The notes under the pieces are model-generated. The model ran no database searches. It had not been told where the DNA came from and saw only the letters and a list, made by a program, of their open reading frames with translations. 64,000 nt of DNA from CAYSPG01 sp964432885. Its GTDB lineage: Bacteria > Bacteroidota > Bacteroidia > AKYH767-A > OLB10. A program made the position numbers and the translations under genes. Location: assembly GCA_964432885.1 (NCBI GenBank), contig CAYSPG010000002.1, positions 301,318 through 365,317 of the forward strand, written 5' to 3'. Shown here in pieces: positions 35,150 to 45,001 of this stretch. The first letter of the stretch is position 1. Each line of letters starts with the position of its first letter.

Positions 35150-36082
35150 ATGAAGCACTTTAAAATTATTTACGATAAAAGAATTTTTATAGCTTGTGTT
35201 GCATTTTGTGCAGCGCTGGCGGCAGCGATTGCTACCTCAAAATTTTTTTTGCCTCCTGTTTTTTCGTCTGAAACAATATTTTACCCACCAACTGCTGCAA
35301 TAAGCCGCAATTTTGACATCGTAAAATCGTTCATGGTTCAGGACAAAGAAATTGAAGAACACCTTCAAACTATTTTATCTGGAACTACTGAAGAAACGAT
35401 TATAAAGAAATACAATCTTGTTGAACACTATAAAATTGATACGAGTGAAGTCGATTGGCGAGATGAACTAAAAGAAGAGTGGCAGGAAAATTTTAAAGTA
35501 TCACGAACAAAATATAATTCCATTTCAATTAAAATAACCGACATAGATAATTTACTTGCGTCAGAAATTGCAAACGATGCTGTGCGTGTGTCTGACAGCA
35601 TTAAAAGCACACTGCTAAAAAACAACTTAAAACAAAACTATGCGTCATTGGCGCTTCAATTGGCAATAAAATTTTCTGAAGTTGACAGTACATGCAGGCA
35701 ACTTGGCTTAAGCCCATCCCAAGTTGCTTTTGCTCCGTCATTAACCGGCAATAGCTCTATTGATTTGGCACAAAAGCAAAATACACTTGCCGGCTTGATA
35801 AACAAAGGAAACTTTGCCTTGCAGCAACCAAAAGTTTATGAGCTTGCAAGCTTGTTAAGACAGTTGTATGACTTAGAAAGCACTGTTTCGCAACTAAATA
35901 TGGCTATAGCATCACCTCCTCTTTCAAGTTTTATTTTAACACCCGCACAGCCATCGTATAAAAAATCATCCCCGCAGCGAACTTTAATAACCATTGGAGC
36001 ATTTTTGGGCGGGCTATTTTTTGCAATTGCATCTGTAATCTTTAATCATCAGTGGAATCAAATAAAAACACAATTGAAGTAA
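35150..36082 (+). CDS. Wzz-like polysaccharide chain-length/co-polymerase protein
   Basis: A 310-aa protein with two membrane helices at its ends (about 11-31, IACVAFCAALAAAIATSKF, and 280-300, TLITIGAFLGGLFFAIASVI) and a long alpha-helical periplasmic part. The helix before the second membrane segment ends in PAQPSYKKSSPQRTL, the Pro-rich motif typical of Wzz/GumC-type polysaccharide co-polymerases. It probably sets chain length or export of a surface polysaccharide. Its last 31 bases overlap the O-antigen ligase gene. Confidence 0.82.
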   Translation: MKHFKIIYDKRIFIACVAFCAALAAAIATSKFFLPPVFSSETIFYPPTAAISRNFDIVKSFMVQDKEIEEHLQTILSGTTEETIIKKYNLVEHYKIDTSEVDWRDELKEEWQENFKVSRTKYNSISIKITDIDNLLASEIANDAVRVSDSIKSTLLKNNLKQNYASLALQLAIKFSEVDSTCRQLGLSPSQVAFAPSLTGNSSIDLAQKQNTLAGLINKGNFALQQPKVYELASLLRQLYDLESTVSQLNMAIASPPLSSFILTPAQPSYKKSSPQRTLITIGAFLGGLFFAIASVIFNHQWNQIKTQLK

Positions 36083-37566
36083 ACACTGTAAGCAGACAAA
36101 AACTGTTTTTATTTTTTGCTGCTATTATTTTTATAGCCACTGTTTTTACTTCGATTGCTACTGCAAAACCTGTAATTATTTTTATTGCCTTCGTTTTGGC
36201 AATGTTATCGTTATCGTATGTTCTTTCATTTACTCCATCTGTTTTTCTGCTTTCAACAGTTGCTTTAAGCTTACCGCTTTCGGTAATTGTGGAGGATGAA
36301 GTTTCGGGAATCAGTTTAATATTTCCATCTGAGCTGTTGGCCGGTGTAGTTGCATGTGTTATGATTATTAAACTTTTTTCAGAGAAAAAAACTGACACCT
36401 CGTTCCTCTTTCATCCCATTTCACTTTTAATCGGGTTATTTATTTTAGGCAACATTGTTTCTGTTTTTTTTTCAAACCTTATATTGGTTTCTGTAAAGGC
36501 GGTTTTTGTAAAATGTGTTTATATATGTGCTTTTTTTATAGCATCCTATAAAACCACAAAGTCAAATTATAAAAATGCTTTTTTGTTTTTTTTGTGCTAC
36601 ATGCTATCACTTGCATTTGTTGTAACAGTAACTTTATATAAACATTCGTTGCTTGATTTTGACAAAAGCAGAGTGCTATCGGCTGTACTCCCTTTTTATA
36701 AAGACCATACTATTTACAGTGCATGTTTAGCTTTTGCTATTCCGCTTGCAATAAGTGCAATAGGTTTTAAAACAAGCGCATCAAAATTTTTTTCATGTTT
36801 TGCATTTCTCTTAACGATGCTTTTCAGCACAGGACTTTTTTTTTCGTATAGCCGTGCTTCCATTGCAAGCATCTTCTTTTTGTTTATTTGTTATATTTTT
36901 TTAAAATTAAAATTTAAGCTGCGGTGGGCTTTGTTGGTTCTTGTTGGAGTTTCGTTAACAGCCTGGTTAAATAAAGATAGTCTTGCATTTTATTTTACGC
37001 AAAATAAAAACAACAGCAACGAACGTTATGCCGATTTAGAAAAGCAAGCCAAGTCGATAACTAGTATTTCGGCTGACGAGAGCAATGCGGAGAGAATTAA
37101 CAGATGGAATTGTGCCATTCGTATGTTTATCGAAAAACCATTTAAGGGTTTTGGGCCCGGCACATATCAATTTGAGTACCTAACCTTTCAGCGATACTAT
37201 GATATAACTCGCATAAGTGTTTTTTCGCAATACCAAAATATTCAGCAAGGCCGTGGAGGAACGGCTCATTCAGAATACTTACTTGTATTATCAGAGTGCG
37301 GGATTTTTACTTTTTCTGTTTTTGTTTTGCTATGTTTTACAGCACTTTTAAAAGGCCGTAAAATTTATTTTGAAAGCAAAAACAAATTCATTAAACAAGT
37401 TTCGCTTGCAGTAACATTGGGGCTAATTACCTACTTGTTTCACGGTATGTTTAATAATTTTTTGGATACAGACAAAGCAGCATTTTTATTTTACACAGCA
37501 TTGGGCATGTTGGTAGGATTAGATAACAATAGTCAAAAAGCAATTATTAACGGTGATAAAAATTAA
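36052..37566 (+). CDS. O-antigen ligase/Wzy-type polymerase membrane protein
   Basis: A 504-aa multi-pass protein (about 11 helices) with the Wzy_C segment around RINRWNCAIRMFIEKPFKGFGPGTYQF, a large loop and HSEYLLVLSECGIFTFSVF, all typical of O-antigen ligase/polymerase family proteins. The start codon appears to be GTG at 36052, within the end of the upstream Wzz-like gene (31-base overlap), so translation is probably coupled. Together the two genes suggest assembly of a surface polysaccharide. The exact reaction (ligation to lipid A or polymerisation) cannot be told. Confidence 0.88.
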   Translation: MESNKNTIEVNTVSRQKLFLFFAAIIFIATVFTSIATAKPVIIFIAFVLAMLSLSYVLSFTPSVFLLSTVALSLPLSVIVEDEVSGISLIFPSELLAGVVACVMIIKLFSEKKTDTSFLFHPISLLIGLFILGNIVSVFFSNLILVSVKAVFVKCVYICAFFIASYKTTKSNYKNAFLFFLCYMLSLAFVVTVTLYKHSLLDFDKSRVLSAVLPFYKDHTIYSACLAFAIPLAISAIGFKTSASKFFSCFAFLLTMLFSTGLFFSYSRASIASIFFLFICYIFLKLKFKLRWALLVLVGVSLTAWLNKDSLAFYFTQNKNNSNERYADLEKQAKSITSISADESNAERINRWNCAIRMFIEKPFKGFGPGTYQFEYLTFQRYYDITRISVFSQYQNIQQGRGGTAHSEYLLVLSECGIFTFSVFVLLCFTALLKGRKIYFESKNKFIKQVSLAVTLGLITYLFHGMFNNFLDTDKAAFLFYTALGMLVGLDNNSQKAIINGDKN

Positions 37567-37567
37567 T

Positions 37568-38290
37568 TTAGTTAAGCCATGAAAAAATAAGTTCAACAGT
37601 GGCTTTTTCTCCGGTAAATGTTAATGATGTTTGGTATGGCAATGTGTTTTTCATAAGAGACACAACACCATTTTCGATGGTAATACTTTCTATTTCTTCA
37701 TTGGATAAAGCCTGATCATCAAAATCCATCAATTCAATTCTTATAAATTTGTCAATAGAATTAACCATCATGGCATTTACCGGGAAATCAGAGGCAATAT
37801 TCACATTACCTGTAATTACATCTGAAACAATTGATGTAGTTTGGCTGTAATTAGGAACAGAAACTTTACAATAAATATCGGGTCCTGTTCCATCAGTATC
37901 CCAGTTATCTCCATTGCTTTTTTTTGAAGGAATTCTTGTAACCCTTACCCCCGAAACACTAATTCTAATATATGGAGAAGCATTAACACCATGCTGAACG
38001 CTGGATGTTTGGCCATTGGCAGTGCCATTTAATGTAACAGTGTAATATCCAATATCAAAAATGTGCGATACGCTATTGCCTGTTTCCTTTGCTGTGCCAT
38101 CATCAAAGCCCCATTCAAAGGTTGTTCCCTCAGTACCACTGCTTGCAAAAAAGGCAACCGTATCAGGATTTGTTTTAAATGTATTATTGATTGTAAAATC
38201 AATAAAGGGTGCCGAATGGGTTTCTTCCTCTTTTTTTTTGCAACCCGATAGAACCCAAACAAAAATTATGATTGCAGTGATTTGTTTCAT
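37568..38290 (-). CDS. PKD-domain lipoprotein
   Basis: A 240-aa lipoprotein. The signal peptide ends in a lipobox (VWVLSGCKKK). Residues about 28-105 form a PKD-like domain: FFASSGTEGTTFEWGFDDG, then VSHIFDIGYYTVTLNG. The C-terminal half (residues 110-240) resembles a C2-type beta-sandwich (IRISVSGVRVTRIP, DIYCKVSV, FIRIELMDFDDQAL), which in other proteins binds calcium or phospholipid. Its role on the cell envelope is unknown. It converges on the O-antigen ligase gene with a 1-bp gap. Confidence 0.8.
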   Translation of the reverse strand: MKQITAIIIFVWVLSGCKKKEEETHSAPFIDFTINNTFKTNPDTVAFFASSGTEGTTFEWGFDDGTAKETGNSVSHIFDIGYYTVTLNGTANGQTSSVQHGVNASPYIRISVSGVRVTRIPSKKSNGDNWDTDGTGPDIYCKVSVPNYSQTTSIVSDVITGNVNIASDFPVNAMMVNSIDKFIRIELMDFDDQALSNEEIESITIENGVVSLMKNTLPYQTSLTFTGEKATVELIFSWLN

Positions 38291-38475
38291 CTGTATAAAT
38301 TTTTTAAAACCTTAATGGTCAGATGGAATGCATATGATGATTTATTTAATTCGGTTGGTGATTTTTGAATTATGGCCATTTCATTTAGCTAAAATAAACT
38401 ATTTATTAATTATTCGATTTTTAGTATAGACTACAAAATAAGGATATTTGTTGCCTGACATTTTTATGTATTAGT

Positions 38476-39333
38476 ATGCCGACAATAGAGAATACTTTTT
38501 TAAAAATTAATTGCCATCAACATGGGGCAGAGCTTACCAGCATTTGTAACAAGCAAACGCAGCTTGAATACCTATGGCAAGCCGGAAACGAATGGCCCAA
38601 ACATGCTCCTGTTTTATTTCCAATAGTTGGCCAGTTGCACAATAATACATTTTGTTATCAAGACAAAAATTATAAAATGGAGCGCCATGGGTTTGCCCAC
38701 ACCATGAAATTTGAAATAGCTAAGGCAACTGATTTGCAAATATTATTTTGCCTATCATCAAATAACGAAACCCTTAACCTATTTCCATTTGAGTTTGACT
38801 TTTATGTTTTATATAAACTTATTGATGACACACTATTGGTGACTTACACCGTTTATTGTAAAAGCGATGAAATGTATTTTTCAGTAGGCGCACATCCGGC
38901 ATTTAAAATTCCGTTACTCCAAAACCAGTTGTACAGCGATTATTATTTAGAATTTGAAAAGGCGTTAAATGCAAAAAGGTGGAAATTACAAGATGGAATG
39001 ATTAGCGAGCCTGAAGTTTTTTTTGATAACGAAAAAATTCTTCGGCTCAGTTATAATTTATTTTATGATGATGCATTGGTATTTAAAAATCTTGAGTCAG
39101 AAAAAATTTCGATAAAGAACTATACATCGAAAAACGGCATTCATTTCAATGCAAAGGGATTTCCTTATTACGGTATATGGGCTGCAAAAAATGCAAACTT
39201 TGTTTGTCTTGAGCCATGGCATGGTATAGCAGATAGCATAACCAATACCGGAAACATTGAAGAGAAGGAAGGAATTATTAAACTTAAGAAAAACGAAGTT
39301 TTTGATTGTACATATTCGATAACATCTTTTTAG
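38476..39333 (+). CDS. Aldose 1-epimerase-family (LacX-like) protein
   Basis: A 285-aa galactose-mutarotase-fold protein. The likely catalytic His lies in MERHGFAHTMKF, and the second in YFSVGAHPAFKIPL, with the acidic residue near the C-terminal side (CLEPWHGIADS). The LacX-like branch lacks a proven physiological substrate; it interconverts sugar anomers or acts on hexose-6-phosphates. It stands alone, ended by the hairpin at 39349-39369. Confidence 0.9.
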   Translation: MPTIENTFLKINCHQHGAELTSICNKQTQLEYLWQAGNEWPKHAPVLFPIVGQLHNNTFCYQDKNYKMERHGFAHTMKFEIAKATDLQILFCLSSNNETLNLFPFEFDFYVLYKLIDDTLLVTYTVYCKSDEMYFSVGAHPAFKIPLLQNQLYSDYYLEFEKALNAKRWKLQDGMISEPEVFFDNEKILRLSYNLFYDDALVFKNLESEKISIKNYTSKNGIHFNAKGFPYYGIWAAKNANFVCLEPWHGIADSITNTGNIEEKEGIIKLKKNEVFDCTYSITSF

Positions 39334-39343
39334 AATAAAGTAT

Positions 39344-39369
39344 AAAAAAAGGCCGCATTGTGCGGCCTT
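39344..39369 (-). terminator. Terminator between the mutarotase and PpiD-like genes
   Basis: Stem AAGGCCGCA (39349-39357), loop TTG, stem TGCGGCCTT (39361-39369). The T run lies on the minus-strand side (A7 at 39344-39350), so it terminates mainly the foldase gene. Confidence 0.85.
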
Positions 39370-39390
39370 ACTATTTGGGGTTAAATGCTT

Positions 39391-41490
39391 TTAATAAAAT
39401 TTGCCACGGTTATCAATAACATTTGCCTTTTCTTTTAGTGCATTAAACGATTCGTATTGCGAGCGGCTTTGCAATTGAGTTGCTAATTGTTTTTTGTTTT
39501 CGTCAAACGAAGTGGCTGGAGCAGGTTCTTTGATATCAGTTACCTGAGCAACATATACACCTGCTTCGCCTTTAATGGGTTTTGATATTTCGCCTTTTTT
39601 AAGTGCGAATACAGTACCTACTAATGTTGATTCCATACCAAGGTTTGGAAGGTATGGTGATGAGAATGTTACCGTTTCAACTGTTTGAACCTGTTGTGAA
39701 AGCTTTGATGCCAAACCATCAAGGCTTGACAAGGCTGCTGTTGCATTTATTTTTTCAATCAGCATTTGTGCTTTCTTCTCTTTACGGGCATCTACTTCAA
39801 CCAAATCTTTTACATCTTCAAGTGGTAAGGTTCCTTTTTCTTTGATATTGGCTACACGGGCTACTACAAACTTATCGCCCAATTCAAATGGTTTGCTAAC
39901 CTCATTTTTTTTGGCTTTAAAAGCCCAGCGTACAAGCTCACGGGCATTTTCTAAGCCGGGAACATTTTTTTCGGCTTCGGTAAGTTTTTCGATGTTGCGC
40001 ATGTTTAAGCCTTCTTCCTTTACTGCTTTGTCAAACAAGTCGCCTGTGTTATTTTTTCCGGCAAACTCATTTGCTTTGGTAAATACACCGTTAAATGTTT
40101 TAGAGCTTGCTTCTACTTTACGTGTGAGTACGGCTACCTGCACTTGTTTAGATTTACTTCCCTGGTCGGTAATGTAAATGATGTGGTATCCAAATTGTGT
40201 TTTAACAATTCCTAAGTCGCCTTTTTTGCCGTCAAAACAAAAGTTGTTAAACTCAGGCACCATGGCACCTGGTTGAAACCATCCTAAATCACCACCCTTG
40301 GAACCTGAGCCCGGGTCTTCAGAAAGGCTGGCAAAGGTTTCGAGCTTGGCACCTGCTTGTATTAATTTAAATATACTGTCGGTTTTTGCTTTGGGGCCTG
40401 TGGAATCAGCGCCTTGATCAACTTTAAATAAAATGTGGCTTGCTTTTACCGAGTCGGGCATAAGCTTAACAGAGCTAAGCTTGGCTAAGTTATATGCGTT
40501 GTTTTCCATGTAAGGGCCAACCATGTATCCAATGTTTTGTGAAAACATCAGGCTGTCAATCATTGGTGATAAGGTTCCTTTTTTGTGATAGGTGGCATCA
40601 AACGGATTGTCGCCATACTGAGCTACAAATAATGAATCGTTGGTGCTTTGTGCAAATGCCTCCATGTTTTTATTTATGTCGGCCTGGGCAGCATTGCGGT
40701 CGTCATTGCTTGGTAGTACATCAAATACTACGTAGTCAACTTTGCGGGTTTCTTCTTTTTGTTTGTATTTTTCTATGTTTAGGTTGTATGCTGTGCGCAA
40801 ATCGTCATCGGTAAGGGTTAATGTACTGTCAACGATTGATGAATAGGGAAGAGTAACATACCTGATTTGAAGAGTTTTGCCTTTGTTTTCGTAATCGCGC
40901 TTAGCTTCTTCTTTGGTTACATATAATCCTTGCTTAATAAGGTCATAGTATTTTTGTGACAGGCGTTCTTCTTTAATGGCGTTTTCAAAGTTTATCCATT
41001 GAGCGCGTGTTTTTCCGGTGGCATCGTTATCCATATTTTTTAAAAACTGAATTACGTTAGCCGGATTGTATTCTTTGGTTTTGGGGTCGGTAAAGGCTTG
41101 TTTAATTTGGGGATGTGGATTTTTTCCCTGAACCATATCAAACACTTCATCGCTGCTTACGGTAAGACCTGTTTTAGCAATTTGTTTGTTTACTATCTGT
41201 TCGTTAAGCAACTGGCCCCATGCCTGGTCGCGAAGCTGGTCGGTGGTGGCTTGGTCAACGCTTTCTTTGTTTTGGCTTAGCTTGTAGTTTTCGATGTTGC
41301 GGTTTACCATTGCTTCAAAGTCGCGTACATCTATTTTATTGCCATCAATAACGGCTACGTTTGTAGTATCGCCTCTTAAGAAAGAGCTGTTGCTGGTAAG
41401 CAAGTCGCCCAAAATAAATGCTATTAAGCTAAAAGCCACAATTCCAACAAGTAATCCTGCTTTGCTTCTGATTTTTCCAATAACTGCCAT
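39391..41490 (-). CDS. PpiD/SurA-like membrane-anchored peptidyl-prolyl isomerase
   Basis: A 699-aa foldase with an N-terminal membrane anchor (KAGLLVGIVAFSLIAFILGDLL, residues 11-32) and a SurA_N/PpiD-type chaperone region (NVAVIDGNKIDVRDFEAMVN). The parvulin domain at about 340-440 is clear: VKASHILFKVDQGADS, then EDPGSGSKGGDLGWFQPG and QFGYHIIYITDQG. A second, degenerate parvulin-like or chaperone region follows. It should help outer-membrane and secreted proteins to fold in the periplasm. Typical length for Bacteroidota PpiD. Confidence 0.92.
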   Translation of the reverse strand: MAVIGKIRSKAGLLVGIVAFSLIAFILGDLLTSNSSFLRGDTTNVAVIDGNKIDVRDFEAMVNRNIENYKLSQNKESVDQATTDQLRDQAWGQLLNEQIVNKQIAKTGLTVSSDEVFDMVQGKNPHPQIKQAFTDPKTKEYNPANVIQFLKNMDNDATGKTRAQWINFENAIKEERLSQKYYDLIKQGLYVTKEEAKRDYENKGKTLQIRYVTLPYSSIVDSTLTLTDDDLRTAYNLNIEKYKQKEETRKVDYVVFDVLPSNDDRNAAQADINKNMEAFAQSTNDSLFVAQYGDNPFDATYHKKGTLSPMIDSLMFSQNIGYMVGPYMENNAYNLAKLSSVKLMPDSVKASHILFKVDQGADSTGPKAKTDSIFKLIQAGAKLETFASLSEDPGSGSKGGDLGWFQPGAMVPEFNNFCFDGKKGDLGIVKTQFGYHIIYITDQGSKSKQVQVAVLTRKVEASSKTFNGVFTKANEFAGKNNTGDLFDKAVKEEGLNMRNIEKLTEAEKNVPGLENARELVRWAFKAKKNEVSKPFELGDKFVVARVANIKEKGTLPLEDVKDLVEVDARKEKKAQMLIEKINATAALSSLDGLASKLSQQVQTVETVTFSSPYLPNLGMESTLVGTVFALKKGEISKPIKGEAGVYVAQVTDIKEPAPATSFDENKKQLATQLQSRSQYESFNALKEKANVIDNRGKFY

Positions 41491-41704
41491 AAATAATTGT
41501 AATTATAAATTTAAAAATGAGGGGGCGAATATACGATTGAAAATTGAATTAGGAAATACAGTATTTAAGGCCTGTATGCAAGGTAACGGGTTTAAACGCC
41601 ACCTTAACTTTGCTTATCTTTGGGGCATAAGTTGCGCTTATTGAATTTAGCCCGTATGCAACAGCTTTTGTTGCACTAATTTGCTTATCAAAAGCACCTG
41701 TACC

Positions 41705-42199
41705 ATGTCTGAAACCATCACTGTTGAACCCCATTTATCAAAGGCAGAAAAGTATAAGGTACTGCTGCCACAGGTGGAAGCCCTTATAAAAGGTGAGGAT
41801 AACCTGGTGGCTTGCACTGCCAATGTGTGTGCGGCATTAAAGGACGCTATGGGTTTTTTGTGGGTGGGATTTTATTTTGTTGTTACCAAAAATAGCAGCA
41901 ATGAGCTGGTACTTGGACCTTTTCAGGGGCCGGTGGCATGTATGCGCATTGGTTACGGAATGGGGGTGTGCGGAACTGCCTGGAAAGAAAAGCAAACCAT
42001 TGTGGTAAAAGATGTAAATGATTTTGCCGGGCATATTGCCTGCAGTGCGTTATCAAAATCTGAAATTGTGGTGCCTGTTTTAAAAAATAATAATGTGGTG
42101 GCTGTGCTTGATGTTGACAGTGATAGGCTTGCCAGCTTTGATGAAACAGATAAAGAGCATCTTGAAAAACTTGTAACACTAATTGCCCCGCTTTTTTAA
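41705..42199 (+). CDS. Free methionine-(R)-sulfoxide reductase (GAF-domain, fRMsr)
   Basis: About 164 aa of GAF domain. The conserved Cys trio of fRMsr is present in GPVACMRIGYGMGVCGTA (two Cys) and GHIACSALSKSEIVVP (one Cys), matching YebR. The enzyme reduces free methionine sulfoxide to protect against oxidation. I prefer the Met at 41705 (MSETITVEPHL) over 41681. The next gene starts two bases after its stop, so both are probably translated together. A candidate -7 box TATCTTTG is at 41615-41622, without a clear -33 TTG. Confidence 0.93.
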   Translation: MSETITVEPHLSKAEKYKVLLPQVEALIKGEDNLVACTANVCAALKDAMGFLWVGFYFVVTKNSSNELVLGPFQGPVACMRIGYGMGVCGTAWKEKQTIVVKDVNDFAGHIACSALSKSEIVVPVLKNNNVVAVLDVDSDRLASFDETDKEHLEKLVTLIAPLF

Positions 42200-42200
42200 C

Positions 42201-43817
42201 ATGATAAATAAAACGGGTACAGCTTTATTTTTTATTGGATTGATGCTGCTTACTGCATGTGCATTAAAAGTGCCTCCCACAGGTGGTGATAAGGACATAA
42301 CACCTCCTGCCATAAAAAAAATGTTTCCTGAAAATTTTTCGACAAGCTTTGCCGGAAAACAAATTGTTATTGCATTTAATGAGTTTATACAGCTAAAGGA
42401 TTTGGATAAGCAGTTAATAATATCGCCCATCATAAAACCGGCACCGCTTATAACGGTACGCGGAAAAAGTGTGGTGATTGAATTAAAAAAAGAGCTTTTG
42501 CCAAACACCACGTACACGTTTAATTTTGGTAATGCCATTGTTGATTTGCACGAAGGCAATGCCGCAGAAGATTTTAAGTATGTATTAAGTACGGGCAGTT
42601 ATGTTGATACCCTGCATATTGACGGCAAAGTTGTTAATGCCAGTGATTTAAAAACCGAAAAGGGCATATTGGTTATGCTTTATGCTGATGATGCAGCAAA
42701 CGATTCATTACCCTATTTGCGAGCGCCTGATTTTTTTTCGCGAACGGATGAGGCAGGAAATTTTTCGGTGCAAAACATTAACCAGGGCCCGTTTAAATTA
42801 TTTGCATTAAAGGATGCCGATGCCGACTATAAATTTAATTCGGTGGATGAGGCCATAGGGTTTATGCCCGCGCCTGTATATGCTAGCGACAGCGCTAAAC
42901 ACACGCTTATGTTGTTTAAAGAAACTGCCGAAAAGTTATTTGTAAAAAAAAGTTATTACGAAAACAATGCGCGGGTAAACATTGTGTTTAACAAGTCCTG
43001 TGATGCATCCTTTGAAAGCCTGGATGGCAAAAAAAAATGGAGGTATGCTGAAGTAAATGCCTTGCGCGACAGTGTAATACTGTGGCTTGCAGATACGGTA
43101 ACCGACTCATTGCATCTTGTAGTTAGAGAAAAAGATAATGTGATAGACACCCTGCTTATTCGCAATACCCCCGTAAACCTAAAGGCAGCCAAACCGGTGC
43201 GCAGCCATGCATTTGCTATTGCATCAAACAGCCTTTCGGGTATTCATCCGGCTATGCCGCTAATGCTAAGCGCATCACTGCCGGTACTGGCTTTTGACAC
43301 GGCAAAAATTACGCTGTCGCCTGACAGCACCACTCGGCTGGAATATAAAATGGGGTTCGCCGATACCTTAATGCGCAGGGTAATCGTTAGCGCGGCATGG
43401 AAAGAAAAAAAAATATACACCCTTACCCTTTTGCCCGGTGCGGTGCAAAGCATATATGGCCATGTTAATGATACAATAACCCTGAGTTTTTTGGTAAATG
43501 CAATTACCGATTATGGCAGTGTTAAGGTAACCCTTACCCTGCCCGATAGCGTGCCATACCTGCTGCAGCTTGTAAATGATAATGATGCACCGGTGTACGA
43601 GCGTATGGCAGGCCAAAGCGGAGTGTATGTGTTTGAAAACTGCATGCCTTCAAAATATAAATTAAGGGCCATACGCGATGCCGATGGAAACGGTAAATTT
43701 ACCACCGGCAAATACATGGCAAAGCAGCAACCCGAATACGTGTATTATTATAAAGAGGCCATAAACATACGTGCCAACTGGGATATTGAAACCGACTGGG
43801 TATTAAAAAAGGAATAG
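42201..43817 (+). CDS. Ig-like (Big_5) lipoprotein
   Basis: A 538-aa lipoprotein: I use the ATG at 42201, which gives a signal peptide ending in the lipobox LLTACALK. TPPAIKKMFPENFSTSF followed by IVIAFNEFIQL and LPNTTYTFNFGNAIVDLHEGN is the SbsA-type Ig-like (Big_5) domain (about residues 28-135). Further beta-rich repeats include a segment (KLFALKDADADYKFNS; KLRAIRDADGNGKFTTG) that resembles a prealbumin-like unit seen twice. Common in Bacteroidota as a surface or periplasmic lipoprotein of unknown role. Confidence 0.88.
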   Translation: MINKTGTALFFIGLMLLTACALKVPPTGGDKDITPPAIKKMFPENFSTSFAGKQIVIAFNEFIQLKDLDKQLIISPIIKPAPLITVRGKSVVIELKKELLPNTTYTFNFGNAIVDLHEGNAAEDFKYVLSTGSYVDTLHIDGKVVNASDLKTEKGILVMLYADDAANDSLPYLRAPDFFSRTDEAGNFSVQNINQGPFKLFALKDADADYKFNSVDEAIGFMPAPVYASDSAKHTLMLFKETAEKLFVKKSYYENNARVNIVFNKSCDASFESLDGKKKWRYAEVNALRDSVILWLADTVTDSLHLVVREKDNVIDTLLIRNTPVNLKAAKPVRSHAFAIASNSLSGIHPAMPLMLSASLPVLAFDTAKITLSPDSTTRLEYKMGFADTLMRRVIVSAAWKEKKIYTLTLLPGAVQSIYGHVNDTITLSFLVNAITDYGSVKVTLTLPDSVPYLLQLVNDNDAPVYERMAGQSGVYVFENCMPSKYKLRAIRDADGNGKFTTGKYMAKQQPEYVYYYKEAINIRANWDIETDWVLKKE

Positions 43818-43883
43818 CCGCGGCACAACCCCGTAAAACACAAACCATATTTACCCCATACACATTTTAAACACATAGGTACG

Positions 43884-44300
43884 ATGGAGAACAAAAACAT
43901 CAATTCGTCAAAAGCGCCTGAGCCTGTAGGATTATACCCGCATGCGCGCAGGGTTGGCAATCTGTTATTTTTAAGCGGGGTGGGGCCGCGTGAGCGCGGC
44001 ACCAAAACTATACCCGGTGTAACGCTTGATGATGCAGGTAAAATAACGGCCTATGATATTGCAGCACAGTGCCACAGTGTGTTTAAAAATGTGCGGTATA
44101 TACTGGAAGATGCCGGCAGCAGTTGGGATAACATTATAGATGTTACCGTATACCTTACCAACATGAAAGATGACTTTGCTACATATAATAAACTGTGGGC
44201 CGAGTATTTTAAAAACAATGCCCCCTGCCGCACAACGGTAGAAATTAACTGCCTGCCCACGCCCATAGCCATTGAGCTAAAGGTAATTGCTACTGTGTAG
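43884..44300 (+). CDS. Rid/YjgF family protein (2-aminomuconate deaminase-like)
   Basis: A 138-aa Rid-family protein. YPHARRVGNLLFLSGVGPRERG with IPGVTLDDAGKITAYDIAAQC, and CRTTVEINCLPTPIAIELKVIA at the end, match the branch that includes 2-aminomuconate deaminase. Rid proteins hydrolyse reactive imines and enamines; the aminomuconate branch acts in tryptophan/kynurenine degradation. No other gene of that pathway lies nearby, so a generic imine deaminase role is equally likely. It converges on the response-regulator gene, 14 bp apart. Confidence 0.88.
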   Translation: MENKNINSSKAPEPVGLYPHARRVGNLLFLSGVGPRERGTKTIPGVTLDDAGKITAYDIAAQCHSVFKNVRYILEDAGSSWDNIIDVTVYLTNMKDDFATYNKLWAEYFKNNAPCRTTVEINCLPTPIAIELKVIATV

Positions 44301-44314
44301 CAGGTATGCGTTTG

Positions 44315-44995
44315 TTAATAAGGCATTTTGTAAATGCCTTTGGCAATGGCATATTTTACCAGCGAAAGAATGGAGTTGGTATTTGTTTTTTCGAGCAGGC
44401 GCATGCGGTGTGTGTTTACGGTATGGATGGACAAAAATAATTTGGCGGCAATTTCTTCGGCCTGCAGGCCATCGCAAATAAGCAGCAGCACCTCCAACTC
44501 GCGCTCGGTAATGTTGTTGGGGTCGTTTGGGTCAAGCGGGGATTGGCGGTGTCGGGTTATATGTTGCAGCAGCACTTCCGATATTTCGTTTGAGAAGTAC
44601 ATTTTTCCGTCAAGCACATTTGCTATGGCTATTTCCAGTTCTTTTTTATTGATGTTTTTTGAGAGGTATCCGATGGCTCCGGCATCCAGTATGTTGGTGG
44701 CGCTTTTGTAGTCTTCGTTCATGGTAATGGCTAATACCAATACCTTTGGGTACAGTGTTCTTATTTTATGAGTTGCTTCAATGCCATTCATTTTTGGCAT
44801 GCTTATGTCCATAAAAATAATATCGCAGTCGCCATTATTTTCTTTCAGTAAGTTTAATACTTCGATGCCGTTTTCGGCACCTTTAACCTCGGCCACATAC
44901 GGCAGCTTGCGCAATACCATTTTCATTCCCTGGAGGTAAAACGGGTGGTCGTCAGCCACAATAATGCGTATGTTTTCTTTTCTTCGGGGAACCAT
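44315..44995 (-). CDS. NarL/FixJ-type response regulator
   Basis: A 226-aa response regulator. The receiver has the acidic pair in IIVADDHPF (Asp15, Asp16) and the phospho-acceptor Asp63 in IIFMDISMPKMNG. The C-terminal LuxR/GerE helix-turn-helix reads ITERELEVLLLICDGLQAEEIA and SIHTVNTHRMRLLEK. It is encoded 6 bp downstream of a HisKA_3-type kinase in a four-gene operon; phosphorylated by such kinases, these regulators bind DNA. The intact Asp contrasts with the altered kinase. Confidence 0.95.
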   Translation of the reverse strand: MVPRRKENIRIIVADDHPFYLQGMKMVLRKLPYVAEVKGAENGIEVLNLLKENNGDCDIIFMDISMPKMNGIEATHKIRTLYPKVLVLAITMNEDYKSATNILDAGAIGYLSKNINKKELEIAIANVLDGKMYFSNEISEVLLQHITRHRQSPLDPNDPNNITERELEVLLLICDGLQAEEIAAKLFLSIHTVNTHRMRLLEKTNTNSILSLVKYAIAKGIYKMPY

Positions 44996-45001
44996 AATGT
45001 A